Shown piece after piece: positions 28,364 through 42,819 of a stretch of 64,000 bases of DNA. Origin of the DNA: Paracyclopina nana (lineage: Eukaryota; Arthropoda; Copepoda; Cyclopoida; Cyclopettidae); assembly GCA_019096065.1 (NCBI GenBank), contig JAGUCH010000009.1:4350001-4414000 (forward strand), given 5' to 3'. The stretch's first letter is position 1; each line of letters starts with the position of its first letter. Position numbers and translations under genes: made by a program. Under the pieces are notes generated by a model, which was not told the origin of the DNA, ran no database searches, and saw only the letters and a program-made list of their open reading frames with translations.

Positions 28364-28985
28364 TTCTCCGCCGAATGGATGAAGACCAAGAGAGCAACTA
28401 GGAGCTTTCAAGTGGACTTGCCTCACGTATTTTAGTATGCACCGGTTTACAATTCTTAATGAGTCGAATCTTTACTTTTGAGTGCTAAAAATAATAAGAA
28501 ACATGAAGCAAAAGTTTTGCGAATGAGAATTGCGTTTATTTGACTTCTTTTACATTTACAGAGTAGTAGTCACAGCCTTTGCAAAAACCTAGTCAAATCA
28601 GAGTGCGGGACGTCCCTCAACTTTACAATAATACAGAGTAGTACGTTTAGTCCGCAACATAAAAAAGGAGATGATAATTTCAAAGCTGGTCAATACAATC
28701 AGCCAGCTTTCTTCACAGCCTCTCAATTTACAAACAAATTACAAAGAGCAGGAGGAGATTCTTAAAGAGTAGTAGTAGTAGTTTTTACACACACTATATA
28801 TCATCGTTAATGTAGTCAGGAGGAAAATTAATTACTACAAATAAGTAATTATTGTAATAAGTATGTATCACAGCCCACTAATAATTTTTTAGCATAACTA
28901 CTACAAAAGGGAGTTGTCTTTCGTTTGGGCTTTAGAAAAAAATTCAACATCATCGATCAACAGATTATTATTATTGCCAGTTGCT
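28364..28985 (-). other. Teneurin 3' UTR and receptor upstream region
   Basis: The minus-strand AATAAA at 28540-28535 lies about 450 bp past the teneurin stop and probably ends its mRNA. The remaining 150 bp should include the promoter or 5' exon of the receptor gene, which lies on the same strand. A short AGT-rich run sits near 28769-28782. No other gene is seen. Confidence 0.6.
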
Positions 28986-31900
28986 TTAGTGTTTTCTTCT
29001 CCTCAGAGCCGAATGCCAGCCTCGGGCCTCGGCCTCGGGCACGAAACGAATGTTTGAACTTTGCCCCAACAATTGAGGATATTTGTGAACATTGTTCACC
29101 TCAACACCTTGGTAGCCCCGAACTTCACCGAGGCTGCTCAGCTCCGCTCGCTGGCTGGGAGTCCACTCATAATTGAGCCCAGCGAGGCCCTTTTTCACGG
29201 CCTCCGCCTCTTTTCGCCAGGCTGAGGCCACAGCCTCCTTGAAGGCCTTTTTGAACGCCCATCGGTTGGCCACTCGCTTTTCAATGTTGTACAGAATGCA
29301 AATGGTGGAGGCCCGATTATGGGCACACAACACCTTGGCCTCGGCGTTGTTCCGGATTCCAGCCTCGGTGCTGATGTTGTAGGAGCCTGACAACCGCTGC
29401 AGTTCATTGAGGTCGGAATTGAAGCCGAAATCCTTGAGGAAGTAGAACTCCTCTTGGCCACCATGACTGGCCTCCAGAATGGTCGAAGCATTGAGGATGG
29501 ATGCGAATACGGATTGCACAACGTCACCTCTGGATCCATCAAGGATAGTGACAAGTGCTTTGCCATCCAGGTCTGACAACAGCATGCCTTGGCCAAAGCT
29601 GGACGATCTCACAGCCAACCTTGAGTTGAGGACAGGCTCAAGCTTTTCTGGTGACAAGCTGGGACTTTTCAGCAGGTTTGGGTTGCGCAAGTTGTCCTCG
29701 CTTTCTTGATGTTGGCTCATCAGGCCAACTGAGGTGGCAAACTGGGTCGAGGCCATTGAGGCTCCTTGGTGAGGCACGTGGTGAGACTTTGAAGTGTAGG
29801 TGGACCCCATGAAGCTGTTCATGTTCAGGCCAAACATGTTCAACCAATCACTCATTTCTGAAAATGAGAACATAATTATAAAAGTGTCCTTATACAAGAT
29901 TTAAAATAAGGTTTTTCAAGTACCTGTCATTGATTCCGATGCCTTGTTCAAGTTGATGGGATCGTTGTTGAAGAAGCGATAGCTGAACACTTGGAAAGGA
30001 CTCTTGAGCGATCCTGGCCTGGCCACATTTGTCCAATCTGGAGTCATCCATTGCCCAAGGACTGGATCATACACACGATCGCCAATGTGTACCAGATGCG
30101 TGTACTGGTCAATGAGTCCTCCGGCAAAGTCAATGTTGAGATCCATGGCAGGATTGGTATCACGGATCACTTGCCCGTAAGGCGATCGCAGCATCTCTTT
30201 GACCAGCCTTCCTTTGGGATCAAATACTGCGATCGGCGATCCCAAGTGATCAGTGCCAATGTAGTAACGCGCGTCCGGAGTATCCATAGCAATCACATGT
30301 CCAGTTTGATCATCATAGATCATATGGTAAGTGCGAGCAGCTTTTGGATAATGAATGTGAGTCACAGACTGGTTCAGGTAGGGATTGGCGTAGATGAACT
30401 GGACCACGTTTCCTCGATGATCCCTCTTGGCAATGATTCTGCCAACATCATCATAGAAGAAGTTGAGGCTGAACCGGCCAGCCTCGGTGGCCGAGGTCAT
30501 TTGACCCATAGCGTTGTACTTGTAATTGGTCTCTCCACGTTTGATGACATAACCACGCTCATCGTAACTCACGTAGTCCTGTGAGTTGACCATGGCAATT
30601 CTATCACCGCCATCCATGACAAAGCTCGTCAACTTTTCACCTCGCCTCACCCCAACAACATTGTTATTGATGTCGTGCTCGTAAACCCAATCCTGGCTAG
30701 CTTCGGATTTCACCGACTTCAAGCTCAAGTCTTTGGTGTACTCGTAAATCTCCGAAATTGGACTGCCCTTGGCCAACGTGATGCTCTTGCTCCGGATCAA
30801 ATCCAGATCCTTGGAGTATTCCAACTTGAGCTTGAATTGCTCGTAGCCATTGATCCGGATGACAACCTCCTCCAGTCTGCCATAGCTGTCCAAATCCCGA
30901 GTGAGGCTGAAGCTCTTGGCAATGTCCTGGATCACAGTTTTCCTCAGTGACTCGAACCTGATCCTCAAGTCCTTGATGCCTTCCAATTTTCCCATCCTTG
31001 AGTTGTACTTGTACATGACCACCTCCGGCTCTTGCTTGCCTATCTGAGCAGTCAACCCACCCAGCCTAGCTGATCCATCGTAGGTGTACTTGATGTTGAT
31101 GTCATCAAGGACCAGATCTTTGTTGGTTTTGTAATTGGTGGTCACTTCTTTCAAGAGGCCAAAATGGTAGATCATGTTGGTGTTGAATCCGAAATGGGAG
31201 TCTTCCTCGGACACCTCAATATTTTTGATCAAGTTGCTGTTGGGGTAGTAGTCATAGTCAATGGATCTGGAGTCACCAAGGACAGAGTCCAGCTTCATCT
31301 TGTCGTAGACGAAAACCACCTTTCCGGACTGCTCCGGCAATGTGAGTGCCAAAAGCCTTCCACCAAAGTCATAATGGAGCTCATAGGGCTGTCTGGACCA
31401 AGGAGGCAAGTAGGTGAACTTCTGCACTCCCAAAGACATTTGACTGTTGAGCCCATGAATGTGGCCCCTTGGGGTCATAATGTATTCAAGGCCACCAAGG
31501 TCGTTCTTGCTGAACACAAAAGTTCCTCCCGAAGGAATGGTGACTTTTTCTGTTTCTGTCGATGATCCTAATTCGAGAAAAAATTAGCCCTTTATTTCAA
31601 TGTCATGAGGAGGAAAATGTATATAGTACCTTTATAGGTGAAGCTCATTTTTGATGATCGACCATGATTGATGGACTGGATTCGGTTTTCCCTGTCGTAC
31701 TCATACGAGCACTCCAAATCTCCCCACTTCCACGTTTGAGGAAGGCCAAGGCCATTTTTCTCCAGAAACACAGATGAGAAAAGGCCCGAGGGCATCATAC
31801 TGATTCTGGAGCCAGACACATTGAGCATGGCCTGGGTGGACTCCAGCATGAGTATCTGCGAATCCGTGACCTGGTTCAGCTCCACCGTCATCACAATTTC

Positions 31901-34900
31901 TCCGTTGATTTTCAGCCTTTTCCCTGACCTTTGCTTCGTCTTGAAATACTGCCACTCGAGAGCTGACACAGTGTCCTTTCCAATATCCGTCCTCTCTGAG
32001 GTTGGCACTGGGAACGATTCAGCAAGGCCATTAAGGCCTTCACTGCCATCGGAGTCCTTCAAAAGCTCGTACGGCCTGGTCTTCAACGTGTATGAATGGC
32101 CATAATCAGTGGCCTTGACAAATCCGCGATCGGATCCCACGTCAATTTCCACTCCGTTGATGAGATCCTTGACTCTGCCTGGCCTCATTCTAATCGACAT
32201 GATGTCAGTGAGGCCATTGAGGCTGACATTGACGAGTGACCCCCTGATATCAAGATCACTGGTCAATCTCAAAAGGTCTCCTGTGGGCAAGACGACCGAC
32301 TCGAGTCTTCCATTGGTGTCATAGTCGTACACAAAGTTGGCCTTGTCCGAGGTCATCTTTGAGCTGATCAACTCTGAGGATCTGGTGTAGCCAAAGGTCA
32401 CTGTGGAGTTGTCTGCCATGGATAAAAATTCAGTCAGCATCTTCTTCCTGTCGAGTTTGATGTCAAACTTTTGCCTCAGTGAGTTTTCAATGGCTGAAGC
32501 CTGGCCAGCATAGTCACGCATGATCTTGAGCTTGTTGCCGTTGGCATCGCTGATGGCCACCAATTTCCCATTCGAAGTGGACACCGAGTAGGAGAATCGG
32601 AAAATCGACCTTCCCGACGGAATATTGCGAGTCTCAGTGTGCAGGCCGAACCTATTGAACAAGTAGAGCTCTTGGGTCTCCGGATTGTACACCTCGTACT
32701 CCTGTGACTTTTTGTTCAGCTCCGGAATGGAGGATTTGATGACACGAATTCTCCGATTGGCCTGATCCGCAACAATGATTGATCCATCCGGATTGACAGC
32801 CAAGCTGGAGATGGATCCAAAAACCGATTCCAAGGCCAGCAAGACCTTCTCGTCGAAGCAAGGGCATTCCGGATCTTGACAGTTGCATTTGGAGTCTCTG
32901 CCAGCGTAGAAACTGATTCGTCCGTCCGTGGTCACCTTGGAGATCCGGTTGATTCTGCGGCCATCACTCTCGGCCAAGTACATATCTCCGTTGCCCTTGA
33001 AATCCAAGGATTGCGGTGAGACGAGGGCTGTCCTCGCAGCGAACGAGGCCAGGTCTCTGTCCTCGGTAGCCGACCGGTGACAATGCAAGGGCCGACCGGC
33101 CACAATTTCCACTTGATCATCTGAGGTAACCTTGAGGACGACGTTGTCATCGATGAAGTGCAACGAGTTGTCAAGAGGATTGATGGCCAAATCAGAAGGC
33201 CATCGAAGGCTCACATCCTCTAGCCTTGTGGTGCCTTGGCAGCTCGTTGGTTTCCATGCTGTACGTATAAATAGCAAAACATATAATATAATATGAACAA
33301 ATTTGTCGGTAATTCTGCTGACCTTGGCCTTTGCTGGTTTGTCCTCCAATAATTGTGTCAATGATGCCGTCTTCATTAACCATTCTGATGTTGGTGCCGT
33401 CGGCCAGATAAATCTTGTTGTCGGCAGAAATGGCAATTCCCTTGGGATAAGAGAGTCGAGCTTGCGTGGCATGGCCCTTGTCGCCACACTGGTCCGGATC
33501 TCCAGGCAGGCACCTGATTCCCGATCCTATGACAGCCTCAAAGTTGGCCTCGATGTCTGGTGGGTTGAGGGTGTCGATCAGGCGGATGACTTGATGGGCC
33601 TCGGGGTCACTGATGTACAGAATGTCCTCGTGGGCATTGAGGGCCATGTGGTACCTGTACGCCACTCCGGAGGACTTCAGCTTGAGCAGGGTCCTGATGG
33701 TGCCATCGGGCATGATTCTCCGGATGAGGTTAAAGTCTCCCACATAGATGGATCCATCAGCCCCAGACACAACACTGACAGGTGACAGAAGCCTCTGAGA
33801 AGTGGCCTCTCCGGAGTGACACGAGCTGTCCTGACAGTCCAGTGGCCTTTGAAGGCCATCGCCCATGAGGTTGTAGATTAATCGTGGCCTTTCACTTAGG
33901 AACACATTCGAGCCATCTCCCTTGTACAGGATGCCTTCTTGCGGATTGTATCTATAAAAAATAAGGTTTATTAATGTTATTTTTTGCATTGCAGAAATAA
34001 TGATGATGTTTTGTACCTGTGATGGATGTCAATATCCCAGCCTCCAATGTCACTGACAGTTAGGTCCTGGCCAGTGATTTTGGTCGTTTGCACATCCCAA
34101 ATGATGCTGGTGCAGTCGTCGTATTTGTAGCCAACCATCACCACAGCTGTGGTCGTGCCATAGACGCGCTGACGATAAATGTTCAGCCTCGACCACGAGT
34201 AGGTGTATTTGAGGTTGGGATCGGCCTCGAACGTTTTCTCAAATAGGACACCTTCAATGGTGATTCTCAAGTGGATTTCCTTGAGAGCCTTGGGAATCAC
34301 TCCTGGGGTCAGCCTCAGTTCAATCGTTGACAAATAGCCACGTGCTCTGCCTGAATGGTAGACCAACTTGACATTCGAATTGGGAATGGGAATGACCTCC
34401 AAGAGGACCCTCGTTTCAGTCACAATGCCGGAGGTCAGTGACCTCGAGGCCGATTGGGAGCCCAGCCTCCACGAGGCCACCATGATGGGTTTCATGGTCT
34501 CGTAGTCGTGGCTGTCACACGTCGTCAATGACATCGTGGCATTGGGATTTTTCACCACCAAGGGAGCCATGGACATGACCACCGGATCAATCACGAGTAC
34601 CTCGTTCCAGGGGACAAACAAGGTCCTCATTTGGGGTGGGAAGGGAGCCTTGCCAAAGGTCAAGGTCACGGCTCCTCCGCCATTGACCATAAAGTCGAAC
34701 CAGCCGTCCTCTTGGGTCATTGTGTAGCCCTCGGTGTGGATGTCAGCATGGGTGACCCTAACCCCGACCAGGCCTCGACCGGAGGTCGTCACCACGCGGC
34801 CTCGAAGCACAGCTGCTCGGCTATTGAAGAAATGAATCATGGAGTCAAAAACTGTTTTTAATGGTGGCAAAATTGACGAAATTATGTGAAGCATGCGAAC

Positions 34901-37900
34901 AAGAAGAAAAGGGTCGTCTTTTATGGGGTGACTCACCTTTGGTTAAAATGGTTCCAAAAGATACTACAGAGAAGGAGCAGCGTGAAATAGAACAACGGTA
35001 ACAACGAATTTGTCAAACATCAATACACATTTACACGAGTTTTTCTCTTCTTTTTTGGGGGGCCAGTAGTAAAAAGCCTAGATGCTCTTTACGGTATGTT
35101 TCTAAAATCTCTATACACTTGGGATTTTTTGCCATGTACAAAAAGTGGAATCGGACAAAGCCTAATGATGTGTGCAAAAAGGTTGATCTAGAACATTGAA
35201 AAACGTGGAGAACCACCCGGTATATTTGTGAGTGCAATTACACATCAAAGGCCGCAATGGCTTTCCCTAGAATGTATATGTACCTTTCCTACTAAAGTAG
35301 TTGTGCAATAGTTACATAGATGACATCAAACTTGGGTCAATCAGCTAAGTTGTACATAGAAAGTATATCCAGCAGATGTATTTGAAGGTGGTTTGTAGCA
35401 CTATATTATATTGTGGGTGGTATGACGTGGTATAAAACAGCTTTCTTTTCTGCTAGCAGCAGAAAAATTACAAGGACACTGCTTGGCTTATGCAAAAGAT
35501 GTGGCCAATTTTTCTCAGCTTGCTGATCACTAAGTAGTACACATAATGTAGCAGTAGTATCTAGATATGTATTGGGATACACCAGTAGTGAGGAGAATGC
35601 ACTCACCTTTCGTTGAAGGCTGTATTTTTGGCATATCTCTGCAACGAGCCCTCCTCTATGATGAACCTCATTTTCTGGAAAAATGAGGCCGTGGAGGCCG
35701 GAGGCTGTCTTTGTAGTAAAATGTCGATTGGCCTCGCCACTGTGGCGCATAATTGGCTAGATTTACATTGGGCGGCCTCGCAGCATTCAGGGTCTTGGCA
35801 GTCGATTAATCCATCTAAGCACCATAAAAAATACATGAATATCATAGTTATGAAAGTTATATGCTTGCTTAAATCAAATATAAAAGCCAATTACCCTGAT
35901 CATCGTCATATCCATCGTCGCATCTGGTTTCAAGCCTCACGGAGCAATCATGGCCTTCCCAGCCTTCGTGGCAATGACAGCCCCATTCCCCACGAAAATC
36001 GGCCTTGCAGCCTCCGTGGCCGGAGCAGCCTCGAGGGCAGCCTTCAAGCGTGCAATGGAGGCCGTTCCATCCAGCGACACAAAGACAAGTGCCATTTTTG
36101 CATTGGCCATGAAGGCTGCATCGAAGGTCGCAATCTTTCTCCTCGCATCTCTGGCCTCGCCAGCCGGCCTCGCAAACACACAAAGTGTCCTCGCATCTGG
36201 AAAATTCGAATTTCAATTTAGTTCTATATGAAAAATGTCCTTTCCTCTCAATTGCGCCAAAAGAGGCCTCATATCCCTTTTAATGCTCTACTAACCTTCC
36301 ATGGGGTCCGCAATCGAGGCTGCACAGCCTCGAGGAGCAATCATCGCCGACCCATCCTTCATGACAATTGCACTGTTGAGCCTCGAGGTCGAACACGCCA
36401 TTTCCAGAGCAATCTGGTAGACATTGCCTGGCCTCCTCGTCTAAAGTGCCACAATCATGGCCTTTCCAGCCTTTTTTGCAAATGCACGCTCCATCAACGC
36501 AGAATCCGTGCTCGGAGCAAGTTGGATCCGCGCAGTCAACTGTAAACAAAAAACGAGCTCAATAGAGTCGCAAGTTTGCCCCATGTTCACACACTCACGC
36601 AACCTTGACAAATATTTGGATGTAACCCTGCGGGAAATTGCGTTTCAAGTCTGTTACGCTTGAAACTATCCCTTATTTGTTCATAACTTTTTCTTGGCCT
36701 TTCTTAATATAAAGGCCAAGGCCCAAACTGGCCTTGAGCACTTCCATTTTTATAGATACCATTATGCAGTCGAGTTTTTTTGATCGACCCCATAATCTTA
36801 TCTAAGCCTTAACCATGGCCTTTGTATTACCCAAAAAAGCCCTTTTGGCCTTTTATGGTGAAACACAGCAAGGAGCTTTTTATCAGAAAATAGCCCATCA
36901 TACTCCACATAATTATGTATATAGAAGAGTATGATTTTTTTGCTGGCAAAGCCTTTCCCATCCAAATAATCCTGCATGGTAAGCTTGGTATAAGTGATCG
37001 ATTATCTCACCTTTGTCGCAGAAATCCCCGGTAAAGCCTTTCATACATTGGCACTGGCCTTCGACACATCGGCCTCGGCCAGAGCAATCAGCGACCTCAC
37101 ACTCATCATGCCTTAAGCTGCACTCTTTGCCTTTCCATCCAGGATGACATTCACACTCGCCATTTTTGTAGTCTCCGTGGCCTCCGCAGAGGAGAGGACA
37201 AGCTCCTATAATAGTAAAATAACCATAAGAATTACCAAAACTCTAATAAAGAATTAGGTTAAATTTTTTGAAGGTGCAAAATCCTTTAGCCTTAATTTTA
37301 ATGCGAAAAAAATACCTTGACTGCAGTCTTCTCCGCCATACCCAGATTGACACTGACATCGTCCCAAAACGCATTCGCCATGGCCATTGCAACCATTGGG
37401 ACAGCCTTCGGTCATTTCCAAGGCCAAGGCCGCGACAAGGTCGACCACTTGAGCATCGCCAAAGTCGTTGTACAACGAGACGAACCAGTGGCCTTCGCGC
37501 ATGAATAACGACAGCCTTTTTTCCACAGTTCTCTTGATGGAAGAAAAAAAAACATGTACACACGTATATATAACCCATTGTGAAAGGCCATTAGTTTTTG
37601 AATGATGCATTATTGGCAGCCGATGAATAAATGTGTGTCTTTACAAATAGCCCGACGTACAGGCACAGCAGGGTTTTTAGGCCGCACACAATGGCCTTTT
37701 TTCATGGCGTACACAGAAGTCTAGACACATTTACCAAAGGCTTTTCCATATCATCAAGAAAGCTGCTTTCCTGAAGAAAAAGTTGCTCAGTCACCCTTTT
37801 TGCATTTGAAACCAGCCTTTTGAAGGCCACTACTGTGAGCAACAAAAAGAAAAGGGCCTTGGCCTTTGCTCACACCAATGAAAACGCCATTGAGTGCACT

Positions 37901-39539
37901 TGGGGAGCATCTCGTAGTAATGGTCTTTGTTTCAGTACCTGAATGCTTCTCGCCGTCCTCGACGAGGTCGTCGTTTCGCTGTTGGAGCCTTTTATGACCT
38001 CGGTGAGATCGTAGTTGGTGTGGGTCGGAAGTGCATTGCGGCGTGCATAAAAGCCTAACGAAGCTCCTCTCGGCAGCCAGAGGTCAAAATGGACGTAGGC
38101 GGCCTCCATTTGGTAGAACTGCACGTTCCAGTAGCCGTAGGCCGGAATCGTCTGGCTCAGCCTCTGCTTCGGCCCCAGCGAGATCTGGCTGAAGGTCGTG
38201 CCATCAGGGGGCAAATTGCGAGGCCGCGACCCATTCGAGGCTTCTAAGGGCGGGGCCGAGGCCACGACGGCCTCCGAGGCTGATGACAAAATGCGGTCGG
38301 CCGGGGCGGCCTCGGAGTCGTCCACGACGACCGCACAGGCTTTGGCACTTTCATATGTGACAGGCAGGAAGCTTGAGGCTGAAAAATGAACGAATGATCA
38401 GTTTGGCCTTTTTACAGCCTCGGAATTCTTACCAGTGATGTAGGCAAGTGCTGCAGAAAGGATGACAGCCAACACTACAAAGAAAATGGCGATGCACCTC
38501 CAAGAGCACTTCCTGGCGAAATTTTTCTCTGCAAAATGCCTTGATGACGAGATGTGCCTCGTTTTGCTGCTCGCAGAATTGTTGCCCATCACCAAGTTGT
38601 TCCTCATGGGCAAAAACGGGGTGTCTGACGTGGTATACTGAAGGGTACTCCTGCAGGAAAAACATGAAAAATGGTCACCAATTTGGAGGGTAGTCGCGCG
38701 TTTGCTGAATTCTCACAAAAGGGAAAATTGGATTTCTTATCTATACACTTGCTGAATCAGACCAAAACTTGCACACTGGGCCTCTGGAGAGGAGTAGAAG
38801 AAAAAAATGGCAGCTAGGAACTCTTTGACTGCGGTTAAAGTTGCTGGAGTCCCTGAAGCTGGCTGCTCTAATGGACTAGATTTAATTTTGTGGACCAGTG
38901 TGCACACAGTGCGGTAGGTTGGCCATAAAAATCAAAGTGCAACAGATTTATCAGGTCGAAACATTCCCTTCAGATTGAGCTGTCAGACTAGATTTTCTCC
39001 TCTCTTTTTACCTGCCCTCCTCCCCCATAAACGATATGAAAATAGCTATTTTTACCTTTCCGAGTTTTTTAAGCTCTCTTTGGTCGGACTGTGACTTGGT
39101 GACGAGGAAGAGTGGCCAAAACGATACTCTTGTCTTGAGTCCATTGTTGGATTCTTTGGCATATCTGGAAACAAAGATGCCATCACATCTAAAGTGAGTC
39201 TATTTACATTTAATAAAGATGTGAAGAATGCGCCGCGGCTTGCTTCAAAACATGCCATTTGTCAGTAAGCCAATTTTGACTATTTTAAATAATACTTACT
39301 TGGTGGAATGTAGATGCTTCCAGAGGAGGTCTTCATCAAGCAAGAAGTGACTTGCTGATCAGCGTCCTCTTCAGAGTAGCCAGAATCGAGGTAATTGATT
39401 TTCTGGCCGGTGAGCGTGCCGGTCAACAAGCCCTCGCGCAGCTGCGTCACTTCAGCCATATTTGACCGGCTTCCGGTTGTGTGCATAAGGCTCGCATGCC
39501 GGCCGCTCGTGTAGCTGTTGCCGCTGTCGAGAACGCTGC
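28986..39539 (-). CDS. Ten: Teneurin (type II transmembrane adhesion receptor), first exon(s) missing
   Basis: Fourteen exons fit in phase: 39539-39300, 39164-39056, 38650-38433, 38378-37876, 37532-37316, 37205-37011, 36539-36296, 36196-35895, 35814-35607, 34820-34017, 33951-33323, 33258-31630, 31567-29924 and 29857-28986, giving 2603 aa. Order: cytoplasmic region, TM in the third exon ([20 protein letters not shown]), linker, eight EGF repeats, [12 protein letters not shown] Cys-rich segment, the beta-sandwich/FN-plug region, NHL propeller, long YD-repeat shell, Rhs-like core end ([30 protein letters not shown]) and a C-terminal Tox-GHH-like/ABD domain. EGF2 (GHGDY) and EGF5 (GNGVF) lack one Cys each, leaving the free Cys used for dimers. 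Teneurins bind each other and latrophilins in synapse and axon guidance. The first exon shown starts mid-codon, so a further 5' exon lies upstream. Whether it is Ten-a or Ten-m is not decided. Confidence 0.96.
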
Positions 39540-42500
39540 CTGAAAAACGAAAAAAATTAAATTAGCTCATTTTTTGAGAAAAAAAATGAGAACTGGTTAA
39601 GCAACTTTTTGCTTGAAGCTCTCCAGCTCAGGGAAAGTTCTTCTTGCTAAGTTAACTTTTGGCGAAAGAAAAAGTTTTCCTAGCTGGATTTTTGTTCCCC
39701 AAAAAGATAGCTACATTTTCATGCGAAATATTTGAGCATCTGTTTGCTTGTTGGTGACAAACATACAGCTACGACACATGTTTTTGGTCCAAATGGAATT
39801 GGACTGACCAATAAACAGTAATCCAGGAACAATGAGCGAAAATCTGCTTATTTTTATTATTGCAATTGGATAATCCACTTTTGCTGCTACTGCTGTAGAA
39901 GTTGTATACTTGGCAGTAAATGTAATCTACCAAAAAGCATGTGCCCCGAGTCTCAAATAATGCCACTGTTCTGCTCTGAGCAGGGGGAAATTCGGACCAT
40001 TCTCTTTAATGGACTACACTACCACAGTTTTTAATTAATCTCACTCTATAATCTGCAATGGTACTTGGTTCCTTAAATTACACGTTCTCCTTTTTGCAAG
40101 CAAAAGTAGCAACACATTATAAATAATTACAAGATTACCATCTAGACAACAAAGTTTATATTGTCTGTTATTTCAGCCTCAATTCCATCATCTAGCCTCC
40201 CTTTTTTTGTAGTGCCAGAACTAATTAGTTCCTCTGGGGCTTTTTCAAAAAAAGAGACCATTTTGAATTTATTTGGTTTAGCCACACACACCAAATATCC
40301 AACCTAATTGTAATGGCCCAACAAAAAAGGGGTATTGAAATGGAAGAAGGGAGGTCATTTCCTGATTAGAACTGTTTTGTGAATACACCTCAAAAAAAGT
40401 GGCTGGAATCATGCGTGACAAATTCGGTAACAGCTCGTGGAATAATGAGTGCCATTTCTCATGTAGTGGAGGAGATAAACAAAAGCACCAGGGGGCAGCA
40501 CTTTCCTGCTTTAGCAGACTATAAGCAGAAAGCAACTATGTGTACAATGTTGTGAAAAAATGAACTGATGACAGTTACAAATCTAAGGACATTGTTCCCA
40601 GGCTAAAAAATGATATTGGAGCAAAGAGTTATGGACCTGTTCAGAAATCACTACAGGGGGCTTCCTCCACACAGAATAAACATGATGGGGGAGTGGAAGA
40701 GGTGTGGAGCATAATAGACCTAATTCGAGCCCCCAAAAGGGCCAATTTTCACAACAAAATTTATCATGACGTAGTAGTCTTTTCTTCACAAAATAGTAAT
40801 GAAAAGAACCACCTAAGAAGGGTAGACAATCGACTGCGTAGAACCGCAGGAAAAGCCAGCACGTGATTTCAGTGCTACAAACATATGAATAATTAAAGCT
40901 ACTACATACTGTTAGTGCAGTAACAAAACCAATTAATATAGCTATACATCCATCAAAGTCATAAAGCACAAAAGTTTCACTTGCCACTTCTTATTCAAGT
41001 TATGCCATGCAAATGATGATTTTGGGCTGCAGAGGCAAATCGATTACAGCTTGTCAGTCATGTGGGAATTCAGGTTTCAGCTTACTAGGCATCTTGGCGT
41101 CTACTAGTTAGTAAAAGGTACGCACCTGGTATCCGAAACAAGGATGATGCACATCATCCCAAAGGCTAATCAATATCCCCTCCACCCTTTCTAATTGACA
41201 GGCCACTAGCCTTATGATATCATCAAACATGGGGCAGATGAATAGCCCCCCATCAAAGATCTCTAGAGGCAAATATTTCATTTCAACCACCACATTGTTG
41301 TAGTACATCACACAGGAAAACAGTCATCAATTACTTTTTTCCCTGACCAGGAGGACAAACCTCAGAAACTCAGCCTAATTAGAGCCCTCATAGAAAACTG
41401 ACCACAGAGTGATAAAAATAGTTCAAAAATGAGGGAAATCCTCACAATTTGCAATGTGTATGTGCAAAAACCTTCAAGGGGAAAACTAATGATGAAGTTG
41501 TTTAGAGTCACTTTTATTGCATTGCAATTGTGTTGTCAAAGGCCATAAATGCTGGAATTTAGTTGGCAAAAGCAAGATTGATCAATTATTTTCGACAAAA
41601 GAGCCAAGGGGGAAGAATGTGCGAGTGTATGTCTCCGAATCATCAGAGTTCATTTGGACACTCACAATAGAGGATTAATTGGCATGTTGAGTTTTATGTT
41701 ACAGTCACCAGCAAATAGTACTACCATATTCTAAAAAGCAACATCAGCATGGGGCTTTTCGATCCCACCCACTGCTCTATTGTTGATACTTCCCAGCTAC
41801 TTTTTTTGACATACAATCGACCTAGGCTATATTCATGTTTTTATAGCCAAATTTAGGCAATTCATCATCCAAGGCTTCTCTTCTACTTTTGATGCTATCA
41901 GAAGAATACTTTTCAAATCACAATGTAAGTCAGCCAAATTCTGCATGAAAATGAAAAAAGGTCCTTCAGCATGAGCAAATATTGAATTAAAGGTGTGTGC
42001 TTGGCCAATGTGAACAATGGCTATTTAGAAAGCAAAAAAGCTTGATATTGGTAAAATGCTCAGAGTGGAAAGCAAATATTCTAAATAAATTACAGAGCAG
42101 CCTTTTCAAAAACAGGAACGCCTTTCAAATTGCCAGCAAAAAGGTTTTCCTCATTAATTAAGCTCAGTTTTAGTTAGAAGCACGTGGGCCATTAGAGCAA
42201 CTTCAAAGGCCATTTTTGTCGTAGTAGAAGGGAAGGCCGCTTTTTACGGGCCTTCATCAAGGATAATAAGTCATAAAGGCCATAAAAAGCGTATGATGCC
42301 ATTATAGTCCTCAAAGTAAAAAAGTTTGGATGGCCTTTTCTACTCGTGAAGTCTTCCGTGAAATGAAAAAGTGGAAAAGTCCTAAACTGAAAAGAATGCT
42401 GGTCCTATTTTTGACAACTTTTTCGCCATCCTTCAAAAAGTGACCATTTGTCATTTTCTACCAGCAGCGATTCGAGTCTGTTTGCTCTCCTTTCCATTAG

Positions 42501-42780
42501 AAAAAGGCCAAAAAAACTAAAATCCCTTTTTCTTGCTCTTTCTGTTCCTTCCCAAGATGGGAGATCAACTAGGGCTTACATGTATCAATCCTTGTCTATT
42601 TAGTAGCAAAAAAAAACACCGTAGCCTACCATTGCCTCTCCGATCTTCGGGGCTAATTGGTGTGCTCCAATAGGGCGATGGGCACTGCATGTTTGGCCTC
42701 AAAAATCCTGGCTCACTTCACTTCAATTTCGGGGTCATTTTTGACAAAAATTGTTGGGCACTTGTGTACTAGCTCAGAGT
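39540..42780. other. Non-coding, probable teneurin 5' intron
   Basis: AT-rich DNA without convincing exons. Short ORFs here lack ATG starts or protein-like composition. Two unrelated observations: the stretch 42160-42320 is rich in AAAGGCC-type words, like the teneurin introns, and scattered A/T tracts occur throughout. The missing 5' teneurin exon was not found here. Confidence 0.5.
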
Positions 42781-42819
42781 GTCAACTCAACTAAATGTGC
42801 ATTAAAGCCGCTCAATGTT

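Noticed and set aside
29991-33785. Several + strand ORFs of 60-197 codons
   Set aside because: They are antisense shadows of the large teneurin exons.
40583-40987. 134-codon minus-strand ORF
   Set aside because: Starts with GTG and has no recognisable protein features.
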